Assembly (NCBI RefSeq): GCF_027213965.1
Contig: NZ_JAPWGX010000006.1
Location: 62,001-126,000, forward strand
Length of the DNA stretch: 64,000 bases
Reading direction: 5' to 3'
From: Maritalea porphyrae
GTDB lineage: Bacteria > Pseudomonadota > Alphaproteobacteria > Rhizobiales > Devosiaceae
A model generated the notes under the pieces. That model saw only the letters and a program-made list of their open reading frames with translations. It made no database searches and had not been told where the DNA came from. A program made the translations under genes and the position numbers. Positions 37,184-46,872 of this stretch are shown here, one piece after another. The stretch's first letter is position 1. Every line of letters starts with the position of its first letter.

Positions 37184-37801
37184 TTGAATTCCAAGCTCTT
37201 CGATAAAATCAAAGTGAAACGCCGCGCATCTTCTGCGGTAAAACCTGAAGACGATCTGCCCCGTTGCGCCTGGAAGGGTTGCGACCAGGCCGGTGCGCAC
37301 AAAGCGCCAAAAGGCTCGGATCAACCAGGCTATTACCAATTTTGCATGGCCCATGTGCGCGAGTACAACAAGAGTTTCAACTTCTTCTCTGAAATGAAGG
37401 ATGATGAAATTCAAAAAATCGTGACTGACCGCACCGGCGGCCGTCCCACATGGGATATGGGGGTCAACAAGGTTGCGCCCGATTCTGAAGGACTAAGCAC
37501 TGCCGGTCGCAAAAAGAAAAACCACGACCCATCGAACGTTTTTCGCCGCTATGAGCGCATGCAAGGCAAGTCCGCAGGCCCAAATCGATCCGCTGAACGC
37601 AAGATCTTAGATGCGGACAAAAAAGCGCTCGAAATGCTTGATGTCAGCCCAACTTCTGGTCCAGACGAAATCAAAAAAGCCTACAAAGATCTCGTGAAAC
37701 GCCATCACCCAGACATCAATGGTGGCAACAAAAGCTCTGAAGAGCGTCTGCGCAATATCGTAACAGCGTACAATCACCTAAAGTCCAAAGGGTTTGTTTA
37801 A
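37184..37801 (+). CDS. J-domain (DnaJ-like) co-chaperone with cysteine-containing N-terminal region
   Basis: About 205 residues if the TTG at 37184 starts it (NSKLFDKIKVKRR...); a TTG at 37121 is an alternative. The N-terminal half has PRCAWKGCDQAGAHKAPKG and YYQFCMAHVREYNKSFNFF, a conserved Cys/His pattern that may bind metal. The C-terminal J domain (about 145-205) reads ALEMLDVSPTSGPDEIKKAYKDLVKRHHPDINGG with the HPD motif needed to stimulate DnaK. Divergent from bolA and upstream of cobS. Confidence 0.92.
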   Translation: MNSKLFDKIKVKRRASSAVKPEDDLPRCAWKGCDQAGAHKAPKGSDQPGYYQFCMAHVREYNKSFNFFSEMKDDEIQKIVTDRTGGRPTWDMGVNKVAPDSEGLSTAGRKKKNHDPSNVFRRYERMQGKSAGPNRSAERKILDADKKALEMLDVSPTSGPDEIKKAYKDLVKRHHPDINGGNKSSEERLRNIVTAYNHLKSKGFV

Positions 37802-37960
37802 GACCTAAGGCGCGAAAACGAACACAGGGCTCGGCACTGGTCGAGCCCAAATTTTATTGCTATAGATCTTGCATCTTTACGACACCCCGCCCTACCTTTT
37901 GCGCGCAAATTGTGCCAAAACCCATTTGAGAAATACGTTCTATCTAAAAGGTTACCCATT

Positions 37961-38938
37961 ATGAGTGTGACAGCACCCCTGCCTGATACCGAATATTCAG
38001 TACGTGAGCTTTTTGGCATCGATTCAGATCTAGTGGTCAAAGGATATAAAGAGCGCACCGAACATGTGCCCCCGGTTGACCCTGACTACCTGTTCGACAA
38101 AGCAACAACACTTGCCATTCTTGCCGGTTTTGAGCACAACCGCCGCGTCATGGTGCAAGGCTATCACGGCACGGGTAAATCCACCCACATCGAACAAGTT
38201 GCAGCCCGTTTGAACTGGCCGCTTGTACGGGTGAACTTGGATAGCCACGTCAGCCGGATCGATTTGGTGGGTAAAGATGCTATCGTGATCAAAGATGGCA
38301 AACAAATCACTGAGTTCCGCGACGGTATTTTACCTTGGGCGCTGAAAAACAATATCGCCATCGTGTTCGATGAATATGATGCGGGTCGCCCGGACGTCAT
38401 GTTCGTGATCCAACGTGTGCTCGAAGTTTCAGGTCGCCTCACTTTGCTTGACCAAAACAAAGTCATCGAGCCGCACCCAGCGTTCCGCTTGTTCTCAACC
38501 ACCAACACCATTGGTTTGGGTGATACATCGGGCCTTTATCACGGCACCCAGCAAATCAACCAAGGTCAAATGGACCGTTGGTCGATTGTGACCACCCTGA
38601 ACTATTTGCCGCACGATAAAGAAGTGGGCATTGTGTTGGCCAAAGCCAAAAGCTTTGACACCGAAGAGGGGCGCCAAACCATTTCAAACATGGTTCGACT
38701 TGCCGACCTCACCCGTTCAGCTTTCATCAATGGCGATCTTTCGACCGTGATGAGCCCGCGTACGGTCATCACTTGGGCGGAGAACGCCCAAATATTTGGC
38801 GATATCGGCATGGCCTTCCGCCTCACATTCCTCAATAAATGTGACGAGTTGGAACGCGCAGTTGTGGCTGAGTTCTATCAACGCGTCTTTGGTACTGATT
38901 TGCCTGAATCTGCTGCAAATATCGCTCTGAGCGCCTAA
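37961..38938 (+). CDS. cobS: Cobaltochelatase subunit CobS
   Basis: AAA+ ATPase of the aerobic cobaltochelatase that, with CobT and CobN, inserts cobalt into hydrogenobyrinate a,c-diamide. 325 residues from the ATG at 37961 ([20 protein letters not shown], the family start); the longer frame to 37910 is not supported. Walker [11 protein letters not shown] near 82-91, Walker [10 protein letters not shown], sensor [11 protein letters not shown] and the arginine-bearing MDRWSIV are visible. No cobalamin riboswitch is apparent upstream. cobT follows 17 bases later; cobN is not in the window. Confidence 0.97.
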   Translation: MSVTAPLPDTEYSVRELFGIDSDLVVKGYKERTEHVPPVDPDYLFDKATTLAILAGFEHNRRVMVQGYHGTGKSTHIEQVAARLNWPLVRVNLDSHVSRIDLVGKDAIVIKDGKQITEFRDGILPWALKNNIAIVFDEYDAGRPDVMFVIQRVLEVSGRLTLLDQNKVIEPHPAFRLFSTTNTIGLGDTSGLYHGTQQINQGQMDRWSIVTTLNYLPHDKEVGIVLAKAKSFDTEEGRQTISNMVRLADLTRSAFINGDLSTVMSPRTVITWAENAQIFGDIGMAFRLTFLNKCDELERAVVAEFYQRVFGTDLPESAANIALSA

Positions 38939-38955
38939 CAGAAAAAAGGCACACT

Positions 38956-40845
38956 ATGTCTGTCATCGCCAAACGCGCCAATAAACCTGATCCGTCAGCC
39001 ACGTTGAAAAACGCGGTTGGCGTGACCATGCGCGCCATTGCCGAGGATAAAGAGTTGGAAGTGGCCTTCACCTCCGACAGACCTCTTTTGACCAAAGACA
39101 AGGCGCGGCTGGCCAACCTGCCTCGCCTGCCAAAACCTGAAGACATTGCTATTGCCCGTGGGCAAGGCGACGCCATGGCCATGCGATTGGCCGCCCACGA
39201 CCAAAAATTGCACAAAAAGTTTTCGCCCCAAGACCCTGATGCCAGAGCCGTATTTGACAGTTTAGAGCAGGTACGTGTGGAAGCGCTTGGCACCCAACGC
39301 CTGCCGGGCATGAAGGGCAATTTGGCCGCCATGCTTGAGGACAAATTGTTCCGTGCCAACTATGCATCTGTCACCGATATCGCCGATGCCCCTTTGGCTG
39401 AGGCTATGGGCCTAGTGTTGCGCGAAAAACTATTGGGTATCGACATTCCCTCTTCCGGCGAACGGTTGGTTGAGTTTTGGCGCGAAACCATTGAGCAAAA
39501 AGCTGGCGACCAGCTCGACAATCTTGCGAATCTGGTTGATGACCAAACCGAGTTTTCCAAACTTTGCCGCACTGCATTGCGCAATATGGAATTGATCGTT
39601 GACGCGGACCCAACCGATTTGGACGGCGACGAGGACGATACGGGCGAAGATGCGGATCCGCAAAACGCCCCAGATGAAAACGCCGACCAGCAAGACGGCA
39701 CGTCTGATCAGGACGAAGAGCAGATCGATGCGGAACAAGCCCCAGGTGACACCGAGCAAGAAGGTGAAACCGAAGGCGAAGACGCCGACATGCAGGATAT
39801 GGAAGATCAAGAGGCCCCGCTTGAACATGGCGAAGACAGCCCCAATGCTCAGCCGGACAATGATATTCGTGATCATTTCCGCAACATGCCGGACTATAAG
39901 ATTTTCACCACAAAGTTCGATGAAACCGTAAGCGCTGCAGACCTTTGTCCACCAGACGAATTGGAACAATTGCGCGCCTTATTGGACAAGCAGTTGGATG
40001 GCCTTTCTGGCGCTGTGGCCCGTTTGGCCAACAAATTGCAACGCCGCTTGATGGCCCAGCAAAGCCGCTCTTGGGAGTTTGACCTTGAAGAAGGCTTGCT
40101 TGATACCGCACGGATTACCCGAGTGGTCACCGATCCGCTGCAGCCGCTTTCATTTAAGATCGAAAAAGACACCGACTTCCGCGATACGGTTGTAACCTTG
40201 CTGATCGACAATTCTGGCTCTATGCGTGGTCGCCCGATCACCATCGCCGCGATCTGTGGTGACATTCTAGCCAGAACGCTTGAGCGTTGCGGCGTTAAGG
40301 TTGAGATTTTGGGCTTCACCACCCGCGCATGGAAAGGCGGCAAATCTCGTGAAGCTTGGATGCAAGCGGGACGCCCTGCCAATCCGGGCCGTATCAACGA
40401 CGTGCGCCACATCATCTATAAATCCGCTGAAGAACCATGGCGGCACGCCAAGTCCAACTTGGGTTTGATGATGCGTGAAGGCTTGCTCAAAGAAAATATC
40501 GATGGGGAAGCGCTGCAATGGGCCCACAAGCGAATTTTGGGTCGGCCCGAAAATCGCCGCATATTGATGGTGATTTCTGATGGCGCGCCTGTTGATGACA
40601 GCACGCAGTCCGTCAACCCCGGCAATTATTTGGAAAAACATCTGCGCTACGTAATCGAAGACATAGAAACCCGCTCACCCGTGCAACTGGTTGCCATTGG
40701 TATTGGTCACGATGTGACCCGATATTACCGACGTGCAGTCACTTTGCTGGACGCTGAAGAATTGGCGGGTGCTTTGACCGATAATCTTGCAGATTTGTTT
40801 GACGAAGAATTGCCACAAGAAACCCGTCGCAGAGGCCGAAAATAG
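38956..40845 (+). CDS. cobT: Cobaltochelatase subunit CobT
   Basis: 629 residues, normal length. The N-terminal helical region (1-215) is followed by an acidic, low-complexity linker (about 215-300, rich in Asp/Glu/Gln) and a C-terminal von Willebrand A domain with the MIDAS motif [13 protein letters not shown]. CobT forms stacked rings with CobS and hands magnesium or substrate to CobN in an ATP-dependent manner. The acidic linker is usual in this family. It directly follows cobS. The stop at 40843-40845 overlaps the possible non-canonical start of the next gene. Confidence 0.97.
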   Translation: MSVIAKRANKPDPSATLKNAVGVTMRAIAEDKELEVAFTSDRPLLTKDKARLANLPRLPKPEDIAIARGQGDAMAMRLAAHDQKLHKKFSPQDPDARAVFDSLEQVRVEALGTQRLPGMKGNLAAMLEDKLFRANYASVTDIADAPLAEAMGLVLREKLLGIDIPSSGERLVEFWRETIEQKAGDQLDNLANLVDDQTEFSKLCRTALRNMELIVDADPTDLDGDEDDTGEDADPQNAPDENADQQDGTSDQDEEQIDAEQAPGDTEQEGETEGEDADMQDMEDQEAPLEHGEDSPNAQPDNDIRDHFRNMPDYKIFTTKFDETVSAADLCPPDELEQLRALLDKQLDGLSGAVARLANKLQRRLMAQQSRSWEFDLEEGLLDTARITRVVTDPLQPLSFKIEKDTDFRDTVVTLLIDNSGSMRGRPITIAAICGDILARTLERCGVKVEILGFTTRAWKGGKSREAWMQAGRPANPGRINDVRHIIYKSAEEPWRHAKSNLGLMMREGLLKENIDGEALQWAHKRILGRPENRRILMVISDGAPVDDSTQSVNPGNYLEKHLRYVIEDIETRSPVQLVAIGIGHDVTRYYRRAVTLLDAEELAGALTDNLADLFDEELPQETRRRGRK

Positions 40846-40868
40846 CCCGAAATCCGTTTCTGATCGCA

Positions 40869-41843
40869 ATGATGCTTGGCGCCCTTTGTGCGCCCGGCAC
40901 TGCTTTTGCCGAAAAGCTCACCATAAACGCCGCTCAAATCAAATGGTTTAAGAGCCAATCGATTGGCAAGCCCGTGGGAATAGATCTCATTTGGCGTGGT
41001 GGCCTGCACCTCACCAGCACACACCCTGATTTTGGCGGCCTGTCGGACCTCACGTTCACCTCCCAAAATGGGGATTTGGCGATCGTGACCGACAAGGGCC
41101 GTATGATCACAGCTCAGCTGTCCTACGACGCAACAAACGCACCAATTGCCATCAACAGGGCCGAAATCAAACGGATCAAAAACTCAAAGGGCGCAAACCT
41201 TCCTTCAAACTTTTCGCGCGACCCAGAAGCCATTGACACCATCTATCGCAATGGCACCCCAAGCGCGGTGCGCGTTGGCTTTGAACATCTTACCCGCGTG
41301 GCGGACTTTGGCCTTATCGATGGAAAACCAGAAGGCGCGGCAAAAGACTATGCCCTGCCAAGCTGGATCACCCGGCAACGTAATAATGGCTCCATTGAAT
41401 CATTGTGCATCGCGCCACCCACTTCCCCGGTCGCAGGTTCGACATTGGTCATTTTGGAGGATGTGCGCGACCAAAAGGGCAACAATCGCGCCTGGCTCTC
41501 GGGCAAACGTGATGGCGGCGACCTAAGCGTAAAAGCTGAAGGTGGTTTTCGCCCGACCGCCTGCACCTTCACCCCTTCAGGTGATTTGCTGATTCTCTTT
41601 CGCGACGTGGGGATATTTGGGTTTTCCATGCAGTTGCAATTGGTTCCCGCACAAGACGTTCGGGCCAACACAATCCTTTCAGGCAAAAAACTGCTCGAAG
41701 CGAATGGCGGCGATGTGGACAATATGGAAGGTCTGACCACCCATATTGGCACAAAGGGTGAAACCGTCATTTCCATTCTATCAGATGACAATTTTCGCGG
41801 CTGGGAACGTACCCTTTTGCTGCAATTTGAATGGGTAAAATAA
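40869..41843 (+). CDS. Exported esterase-like activity of phytase family protein
   Basis: About 324 residues, reading LTINAAQIKWFKSQSIG, GGLSDLTFTSQNGDLAIVTDKGRM, EAIDTIYRNGTPSAVRVGFEHL, then FTPSGDLLILFRD and EGLTTHIGTKGETVISILSDDNF, the beta-propeller pattern of the phytase-like esterase family. From the ATG at 40869 the signal peptide (MMLGALCAPGTAFA) is short and lacks positive charge. In-frame bases back to 40842 would add IARNPFLIA with an Arg, preceded by AGAGG, but begin with ATA. It follows cobT, a conserved neighbour. Periplasmic if exported; the substrate is not known. Confidence 0.88.
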   Translation: MMLGALCAPGTAFAEKLTINAAQIKWFKSQSIGKPVGIDLIWRGGLHLTSTHPDFGGLSDLTFTSQNGDLAIVTDKGRMITAQLSYDATNAPIAINRAEIKRIKNSKGANLPSNFSRDPEAIDTIYRNGTPSAVRVGFEHLTRVADFGLIDGKPEGAAKDYALPSWITRQRNNGSIESLCIAPPTSPVAGSTLVILEDVRDQKGNNRAWLSGKRDGGDLSVKAEGGFRPTACTFTPSGDLLILFRDVGIFGFSMQLQLVPAQDVRANTILSGKKLLEANGGDVDNMEGLTTHIGTKGETVISILSDDNFRGWERTLLLQFEWVK

Positions 41844-41933
41844 TTTTGATTTCACCAATAAAATCTGTCTAATATGCCCCCACCTCAACGCAAGCTCGAG
41901 GATAACGAGCATACTCAAAACAAGGGATAATTC

Positions 41934-42980
41934 ATGAATATCGATCTACTTAAACGCCTGTGCGAAACACCAGGCGCGCCGGGCCGCGAAGACCGCATCC
42001 GCGACCTCATTGAAAAAGAAATCGACGGCCTGTTTGACGAAGTAACAACCGACGCTATGGGTTCACTTTTGTGCAAACGCAACCCAACCGGCAAACCTGC
42101 AAATCCACCCAAAAAAATCATGCTCTTGTGCCACATGGACGAGATCGGATTTTTGGTTTCTCACGTCACAGACAAAGGCCACGTCTATGTGGACAATGTA
42201 GGTGGTTTTGACACCCGCAACCTGTTCAGCCGCCGTGTACTCGTGGTCACCGAAAATGGCGACTATAAAGCGGTGATGAACCCGGGTGGCAAACCAATCC
42301 ACATTCAGTCCGCTGAAGAAGGCAAAAAAATCCCAACGGTTTCTGAGTTTGTGATTGACCTTGGCATGGGCGAAAAAACCAAAGACGTTGTGCAAGTGGG
42401 CGACTATGTGGTGATGGATGAGCCATTGCTGGATTTGGAAGACAAAGTGGTCTCCAAAGCACTCGACAACCGCGTCGCATGTTGGTTGGGCATCGAATCT
42501 ATCCGCAAATTGGTTGAGGACAAATCTTCTCACGATTGCGAAATTCATGTGGCCTTCACCACTCAAGAAGAAGTTGGCCTGCGCGGTGCCCGCACAGCGT
42601 CTCACGCAATCCAGCCTGACATTGGGCTAGGTATTGACGTAACCCTTGCCTGCGACACCCCAGGCGTGCCTGAGCACCAAGCCGTGACCATCCAAGGCAA
42701 AGGTTTTGGCCTGCACGTCAAAGACAGCTCATTCATCGCTGATATCGGCCTCGTGCGTGAAGTTGAAGCATTGGCCAAGAAAAATGACATCCCTTATCAG
42801 CGCACAATTCTGGCCCGTGGCGGCCAAGATGGCGCAGCAGCTCAACAAGCTGCAGCTGGTGCAAAAGCTGTCGGCATCGTTGTCGGCTGTCGCTATGTGC
42901 ATACGGTCACCGAAATGATCGACAAAACTGATCTGAAAGCGGCCCGTGATATTTTGACCGCATATTTGGCGGATCACTAA
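41934..42980 (+). CDS. M42 family metallopeptidase (aminopeptidase)
   Basis: 348 residues, tetrahedral-aminopeptidase/FrvX-like. Begins MNIDLLKRLCETPGAPGREDRIRDLIEKEI. Metal ligands and catalytic residues are seen in MLLCHMDEIGFLVSHV (His, Asp-Glu), KALDNRVACW (bridging Asp), VAFTTQEEVGLRGARTAS (catalytic Glu pair), IGLGIDVTLACDTPGV (Asp) and the C-terminal CRYVHT (His). Cytoplasmic, two zinc or cobalt ions, trims peptides. Ribosome-binding site AAGGGATAATTC before the ATG. Alone in its transcript and followed by a strong hairpin. Confidence 0.96.
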   Translation: MNIDLLKRLCETPGAPGREDRIRDLIEKEIDGLFDEVTTDAMGSLLCKRNPTGKPANPPKKIMLLCHMDEIGFLVSHVTDKGHVYVDNVGGFDTRNLFSRRVLVVTENGDYKAVMNPGGKPIHIQSAEEGKKIPTVSEFVIDLGMGEKTKDVVQVGDYVVMDEPLLDLEDKVVSKALDNRVACWLGIESIRKLVEDKSSHDCEIHVAFTTQEEVGLRGARTASHAIQPDIGLGIDVTLACDTPGVPEHQAVTIQGKGFGLHVKDSSFIADIGLVREVEALAKKNDIPYQRTILARGGQDGAAAQQAAAGAKAVGIVVGCRYVHTVTEMIDKTDLKAARDILTAYLADH

Positions 42981-43010
42981 TCAACCCGCTGCAAAGCTGG
43001 TGACAATTGG

Positions 43011-43036
43011 AAGCCCGTTGCTATCGCAGCGGGCTT
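43011..43036. terminator. Hairpin between the convergent M42 peptidase and GNAT-YoaP genes
   Basis: AAGCCCGTTGC (43011-43021) pairs over eleven positions (one G-U) with GCAGCGGGCTT (43026-43036) around TATC. It sits between two convergent stops and could serve both strands; the T runs on either side are weak. Confidence 0.7.
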
Positions 43037-43038
43037 CT

Positions 43039-43818
43039 CTATTTGGAAATCACCTTATCGACGATCTTATCAAACCGAGTGTCCATGCACACGCTCAGGT
43101 CAGTCGTGATAAAACGACCATCGATAAAGAGGCTGAAAATCGTCGCTGGTGTTGGCGCATTCTGCGCCGCTTCCAAACTGTCCAACTTGATGATTTTTGC
43201 GGTCAGATTACGTTTTTCGCAAGTTTCTTTAAGTGAAGTTTCAATATGAAAATCTGTAAATGGGCAGCGATTTGAATAATAGACCGTGACGCCTTTGGTT
43301 GCTGGATCAAGCCCCAGCCTTGCGCTCTTAGCAAAATGCGGTAGCTCGGCGTTTGGCATCTCACCGGTTTCAAGCGCCAAGAGAACAAAGCCATTTTCCA
43401 ACTCGTCAACTTGACGAAACCCCTGCCGCAAAAGCCATTTCCCATCGCTTTGGAAATGCATCTTTTTCTTACCCACAACAGAAACCAAGCCGGCCAACCC
43501 TTGTTGTTTTGCATCGGCTAGGGCGGACTTTAAAAGCGCTTTGCCGTGGCCCTGCTCTTTGAATTTCCCCGACACCCAAAAACAACCCATCACCATCCAC
43601 TCCGGCGCAACAACCGGCATCCACGTTTGAGCACCCGGGCCATATTCGATAAACACTTTGCCACGCTCGTCCAAACGCGTGAACCGATAGCCATGCGCAT
43701 GTTGATCCGAGAGCCATTGCTTTTTTGCCTCGTAGCCTTTGGTGCATTTCTTGTCAGAAATCGCACAGCAAATATGCTCTGTTGGCAGCGTTTCAGGTGT
43801 TAAAGAGATGTAAGCCAT
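43039..43818 (-). CDS. GNAT acetyltransferase fused to a YoaP-like C-terminal domain
   Basis: 259 residues from the ATG at 43818, which has AAGGAGG eight bases upstream; the frame to 43869 is not credible. Residues 1-160 form a GNAT domain (MVMGCFWVSGKFKEQGHGKALLKSALADAKQQG with the acetyl-CoA loop Q-G-H-G-K-A). Residues about 170-255 (GVTVYYSNRCPFTDFHIE...LTAKIIKLDSLEAAQNAPTP...FSLFIDGRFITTDLS) match the thioredoxin-like YoaP domain seen after GNATs, with a single redox-candidate Cys in RCPF. Divergent from the DsbA-fold isomerase. Substrate unknown. Confidence 0.88.
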   Translation of the reverse strand: MAYISLTPETLPTEHICCAISDKKCTKGYEAKKQWLSDQHAHGYRFTRLDERGKVFIEYGPGAQTWMPVVAPEWMVMGCFWVSGKFKEQGHGKALLKSALADAKQQGLAGLVSVVGKKKMHFQSDGKWLLRQGFRQVDELENGFVLLALETGEMPNAELPHFAKSARLGLDPATKGVTVYYSNRCPFTDFHIETSLKETCEKRNLTAKIIKLDSLEAAQNAPTPATIFSLFIDGRFITTDLSVCMDTRFDKIVDKVISK

Positions 43819-44008
43819 GTCAGTTTCCTCCTTTTCAAAAAAGCTAAGTCCAAAGGCGTTCAGCGTCATTGAGGCAGGTCAACCTCTTTACTCAGATGCA
43901 AGACAGGTAAGAAGATATCAGCGAGATATAGCCACTGCGAACTTGATTGCTGCGCCAAACTGTTACAGCTTTGACGCTAAGAAAACGGATCAGGATCGGC
44001 CCAAACCA

Positions 44009-44650
44009 ATGCCAACAATCGAATATATCTATTCAGCCCATTCCGCTTTTGCCTATTTGGGTTCTGCTGAATTGAACAAAATATGCGCTGAACACAACGC
44101 CACATTGGTGCACAAACCCATTCTGTTGTCGCCAGTTGTTGAAACACAAGGCTCAAAACCATTTCGGGAACGCACACAAGCCCATGTGGATTATTTTTTT
44201 GGTCGACAAATCGAGAGATGGGCGGCGTACCGCAAGGTGCCAATTGTCAACTTCCGACCAACCTATCACGACGCTGACTATAGCCTTGCCTCAGGGCTAA
44301 TTCTTGCCCTTGGGGACAGGGGCATACAAGTTGATCGAATGGCCCATGCTATTCTTCAAGCCCACTGGCGCGATGACGCTGATCTTTCGAACCATGAAAC
44401 GCTTCAAAAGGTGGCATCGGATATGGGTCACAATGCTGAGGCGTTGATGGAAAAAGCCGCTTCACAACAGGTGCAAAACAAACTGCTAGCCAACTCAGAT
44501 TGGGCGCGTGAGCACAGTGTTTTCGGGTCCCCAACCTATATCGTTGATGGCGACCCATTTTATGGCCAAGATCATCTAGAGCTGGTGAAGCGCGCACTTT
44601 CGCAACCATTTGCGCCAACCAAATGGTCCAACCCGTCTGTTCAAAGCTAA
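44009..44650 (+). CDS. DsbA-fold 2-hydroxychromene-2-carboxylate isomerase-like protein
   Basis: 213 residues from the ATG at 44009, giving MPTIEYIYSAHSAFAYLGSAELNKICAEH, the family N-terminus. The frame continues upstream to 43817 but that part is unlike any domain. Typical features: an SxxSxxA-type glutathione-binding start (S-A-H-S-A-F-A), HVDYFFGRQIERWAAY, then AREHSVFGSPTYIVDGDPFYGQDHL with the cis-proline. The family isomerises naphthalene-pathway intermediates with glutathione, but most genomic members have unknown substrates and no degradation genes are near. Downstream is a bidirectional terminator. Confidence 0.92.
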   Translation: MPTIEYIYSAHSAFAYLGSAELNKICAEHNATLVHKPILLSPVVETQGSKPFRERTQAHVDYFFGRQIERWAAYRKVPIVNFRPTYHDADYSLASGLILALGDRGIQVDRMAHAILQAHWRDDADLSNHETLQKVASDMGHNAEALMEKAASQQVQNKLLANSDWAREHSVFGSPTYIVDGDPFYGQDHLELVKRALSQPFAPTKWSNPSVQS

Positions 44651-44675
44651 GCGGGAAGCTTTTTTAAACGCCCAA

Positions 44676-44702
44676 CAAAAAACGCCCCGAAATTTCGGGG
44701 CG
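44676..44702. terminator. Terminator between the isomerase and the queuosine-precursor transporter
   Basis: Perfect 20-base palindrome CGCCCCGAAATTTCGGGGCG at 44683-44702. On the minus strand it is followed by a T run (the A run at 44677-44682), so it mainly ends the transporter transcript; on the plus strand the T run is weak. Confidence 0.88.
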
Positions 44703-44768
44703 CTTTGCTACACGGCTAAATTGGCTCACATCAATTCAGCACGTTGGGTGCGAATGGTTAGTTCGCTT

Positions 44769-45416
44769 TTAGGCGATCGCTTTTTCAGCGGATCGCCGAT
44801 CAGAAACAAATTGGCGCAAGAAATTGTAAGGCGCGAGCAGTGCAAACACCATTAGACCTTTGACGATCAGATCCCCGAGCCCCAGAGAAACATACAAAGG
44901 CACTTCAGGTCCCATGCTGAGCAAAGGCACACCAAATCCTAGCGAACTATCCGCTTGAGCAAAGAAATTGTCGATCCCCACAAATACGGGTGCGAACGCC
45001 AAAGAGAAGAAAATCGCTGTATCCACTGCCGAAGCAATGCTTGACGAAATCAAGGGCGCGCGCCACCAAGCCCCACCAGAACGCAATCGATCAAATATGG
45101 AAATATCCAACAATTGTGCGATCAAGAACGCAGAGCCAGAAGCCACGGCAATACGTGGGTTGGCCAATTGTAGCGACAAATAGACGGCAAAAGAAAATCC
45201 AACCAACACAACGATGCGCGCAGATTTTGGGCCGAAATGACGGTTGGTCAAATCAGTTACAAGAAATGCGAATGGATAGGTAAAGGCACCCCAGGTGAGG
45301 ATTTCTTTAAGGTCTAGCGGTCCGAGTTGAACCTCAACCGGAATGGCGACCAAATAGTTCGAAGCGACAACGACAATCGCCATGGCAACAACGGCCACTA
45401 AAAAACGAGCGAGCAT
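44769..45416 (-). CDS. Queuosine precursor transporter (VUT/YhhQ family)
   Basis: A 215-residue inner-membrane protein with six hydrophobic helices: FLVAVVAMAIVVVASNYLVAIPV, ILTWGAFTYPFAFLVTDLTNRHFG, IVVLVGFSFAVYLSL, AVASGSAFLIAQLLDISIFDRL, PLISSSIASAVDTAIFFSLAF and VSLGLGDLIVKGLMVFALLAPY. YPFAFLVTDLTNRHFG and the AFLIAQLLDISIFDRLR region are hallmark VUT sequences. It takes up 7-cyano- or aminomethyl-deazaguanine for tRNA queuosine. AGAGGTG precedes the ATG. No preQ1 aptamer is visible in the 130 bases upstream; the rpmB terminator lies there. Confidence 0.93.
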   Translation of the reverse strand: MLARFLVAVVAMAIVVVASNYLVAIPVEVQLGPLDLKEILTWGAFTYPFAFLVTDLTNRHFGPKSARIVVLVGFSFAVYLSLQLANPRIAVASGSAFLIAQLLDISIFDRLRSGGAWWRAPLISSSIASAVDTAIFFSLAFAPVFVGIDNFFAQADSSLGFGVPLLSMGPEVPLYVSLGLGDLIVKGLMVFALLAPYNFLRQFVSDRRSAEKAIA

Positions 45417-45473
45417 GATAATGCACCTCTTGAGTTACGCGGCAACTCCGGCAACAGACCGACGCCACTTATG

Positions 45474-45514
45474 AAAACAAGAATCCGCGAAACGAACATT
45501 CGTTCCGCGGATTC
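45474..45514 (-). terminator. Intrinsic terminator of rpmB
   Basis: GAATCCGCG (45481-45489) pairs with CGCGGATTC (45506-45514); the stem continues through AACGAA/TTCGTT after one mismatch. On the minus strand it is followed by TTGTTTT. It lies 30 bases past the rpmB stop. Confidence 0.9.
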
Positions 45515-45543
45515 CAAATCAAAAATCTAAAAGAAACCGTAGC

Positions 45544-45828
45544 TTAAGACGCTTGCGCCAAACGGATTTCTTTTTTAACGCCCAAAGCGCGATCTGACAA
45601 TTCAGTGTCTTTTGCTTTAAGCAAATATGCGTCCAAGCCACCGCGGTGCTCAACAGTACGCAAAGCAGCAGCTGAAACTTTGAGTTTCACGTTGCGGCCC
45701 AAAGTTTCAGACATCAAAGTCACATTGCACAAGTTAGGCAAAAACTTGCGACGAGTCCGGTTGAGCGCGTGGCTCACATTGTTACCAGACATCACACCTT
45801 TGCCAGAAAGTTCACAACGCCGTGCCAT
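45544..45828 (-). CDS. rpmB: 50S ribosomal protein L28
   Basis: 94 residues. [33 protein letters not shown] is the standard L28 start, followed by [36 protein letters not shown]. Only one Cys is in the start motif, so the zinc-ribbon form is not present. It is read from the opposite strand to DUF3108 and has its own strong terminator, so it is probably monocistronic; the transporter gene follows on the same strand. Confidence 0.98.
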   Translation of the reverse strand: MARRCELSGKGVMSGNNVSHALNRTRRKFLPNLCNVTLMSETLGRNVKLKVSAAALRTVEHRGGLDAYLLKAKDTELSDRALGVKKEIRLAQAS

Positions 45829-46071
45829 GTTTTAATTCCCGTTCGATCCATAGTACCTAGTCTGTCTCGCACAAATCGCGGAGCCCGACAGGTCTCAATT
45901 ACATGAAAAAGTCGCGTTTAAGTAGATAATCGCTGACCATTAGTCAAGCACTTCTCGCCAAAAATCAATCCGAATTGCCTTGAAAGCATCAAACCATGTC
46001 GGCACTGTTAAAAATCAGTGATTCGTCAAAAGCGCAATAGTTTATGCATTAACCAAGGATCGACCGACATC

Positions 46072-46872
46072 GTGGCCGCATCGTTTACCCCAACTCTTTT
46101 CCGCTCAATCCTATTTATCGCGGCCTTTTTTTGCGCGCCTTTTAGCGCCTTGGCCAATAATCTAAACGCAAACGCCAATTATGTTGTCACCTTGAGGGGC
46201 GTCAATATTTCAACCGTCAGTGTCGGATTTAAAGACAATGGACAAATCTACAGCGTAAATATTTTAGGCGATGTAACGGGCTTGGCCTCTTTAGTGGCAG
46301 CGGGTACTGCGCGGTTTGCCTCCTCGGGCAACTCATCAGGCGACCAGCTGCAAAGCGAACGATTCGAACTAGAAACCATTGCAAACGATCAATCGTTTAA
46401 TGTTATGTTTCAAGCCAACCAGGGCAATGTCACCAGCTCTCAAGTCATGCCGCCCCTCAGCCAAAACAAAAATCGCGTTCCTATTGTGCGCAAACACCGC
46501 CAGAATATTAATGACCCCATTGCGTCCTTTTTTCTGAAAGCAGATCGCTTAGAACCGGCGCTGTGCGACCGCCAACTAAAAGTCTATACAGGCGTTGAGC
46601 GCTACAATATCGACCTCAAGTTTGCAAAAGAGCAAACCGCAACATCCAAAGCTACTGGCTATCAGGGCCCCGTTATTTTATGCACCATGCGTTACAATCC
46701 AATATCCGGGCACTTCACAAATTCTGATACCACCACCTATATGCAATCCAACCAGCGGTTTTTGATCTGGTACGCCCCCTTGGGTCAATCGGGTTATATG
46801 ATTCCCTATCGCGTTTTGGTGGGCACAGCTTTTGGCGATCTCTCTATGGTGCTCACACGGCTAAATTATTGA
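46072..46872 (+). CDS. DUF3108 domain-containing exported protein
   Basis: 266 residues if the GTG at 46072 starts it (AASFTPTLFRSILFIAAFFCAPFSALANN, a good signal peptide, with AAGGA upstream); the longest frame starts with a GTG at 46018. The mature part reads YVVTLRGVNISTVSVGFKDNGQIYSVN, then DPIASFF and ALCDRQLKVYTGVERYNIDL, the DUF3108 pattern, ending in PYRVLVGTAFGDLSMVLTRL. Two internal Cys may form a disulfide. Probably periplasmic; function unknown. It lies in the conserved rpmB-DUF3108-helicase order. Confidence 0.88.
   Translation: MAASFTPTLFRSILFIAAFFCAPFSALANNLNANANYVVTLRGVNISTVSVGFKDNGQIYSVNILGDVTGLASLVAAGTARFASSGNSSGDQLQSERFELETIANDQSFNVMFQANQGNVTSSQVMPPLSQNKNRVPIVRKHRQNINDPIASFFLKADRLEPALCDRQLKVYTGVERYNIDLKFAKEQTATSKATGYQGPVILCTMRYNPISGHFTNSDTTTYMQSNQRFLIWYAPLGQSGYMIPYRVLVGTAFGDLSMVLTRLNY

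Noticed and set aside
37802-37960. Cobalamin riboswitch before cobS
   Set aside because: The gap is about 160 bases and lacks the conserved B12-box sequence and the multi-stem layout.
45417-45543. preQ1 riboswitch upstream of the queuosine-precursor transporter
   Set aside because: The region is occupied by the rpmB terminator, and no preQ1-I, II or III-like aptamer sequence is visible.
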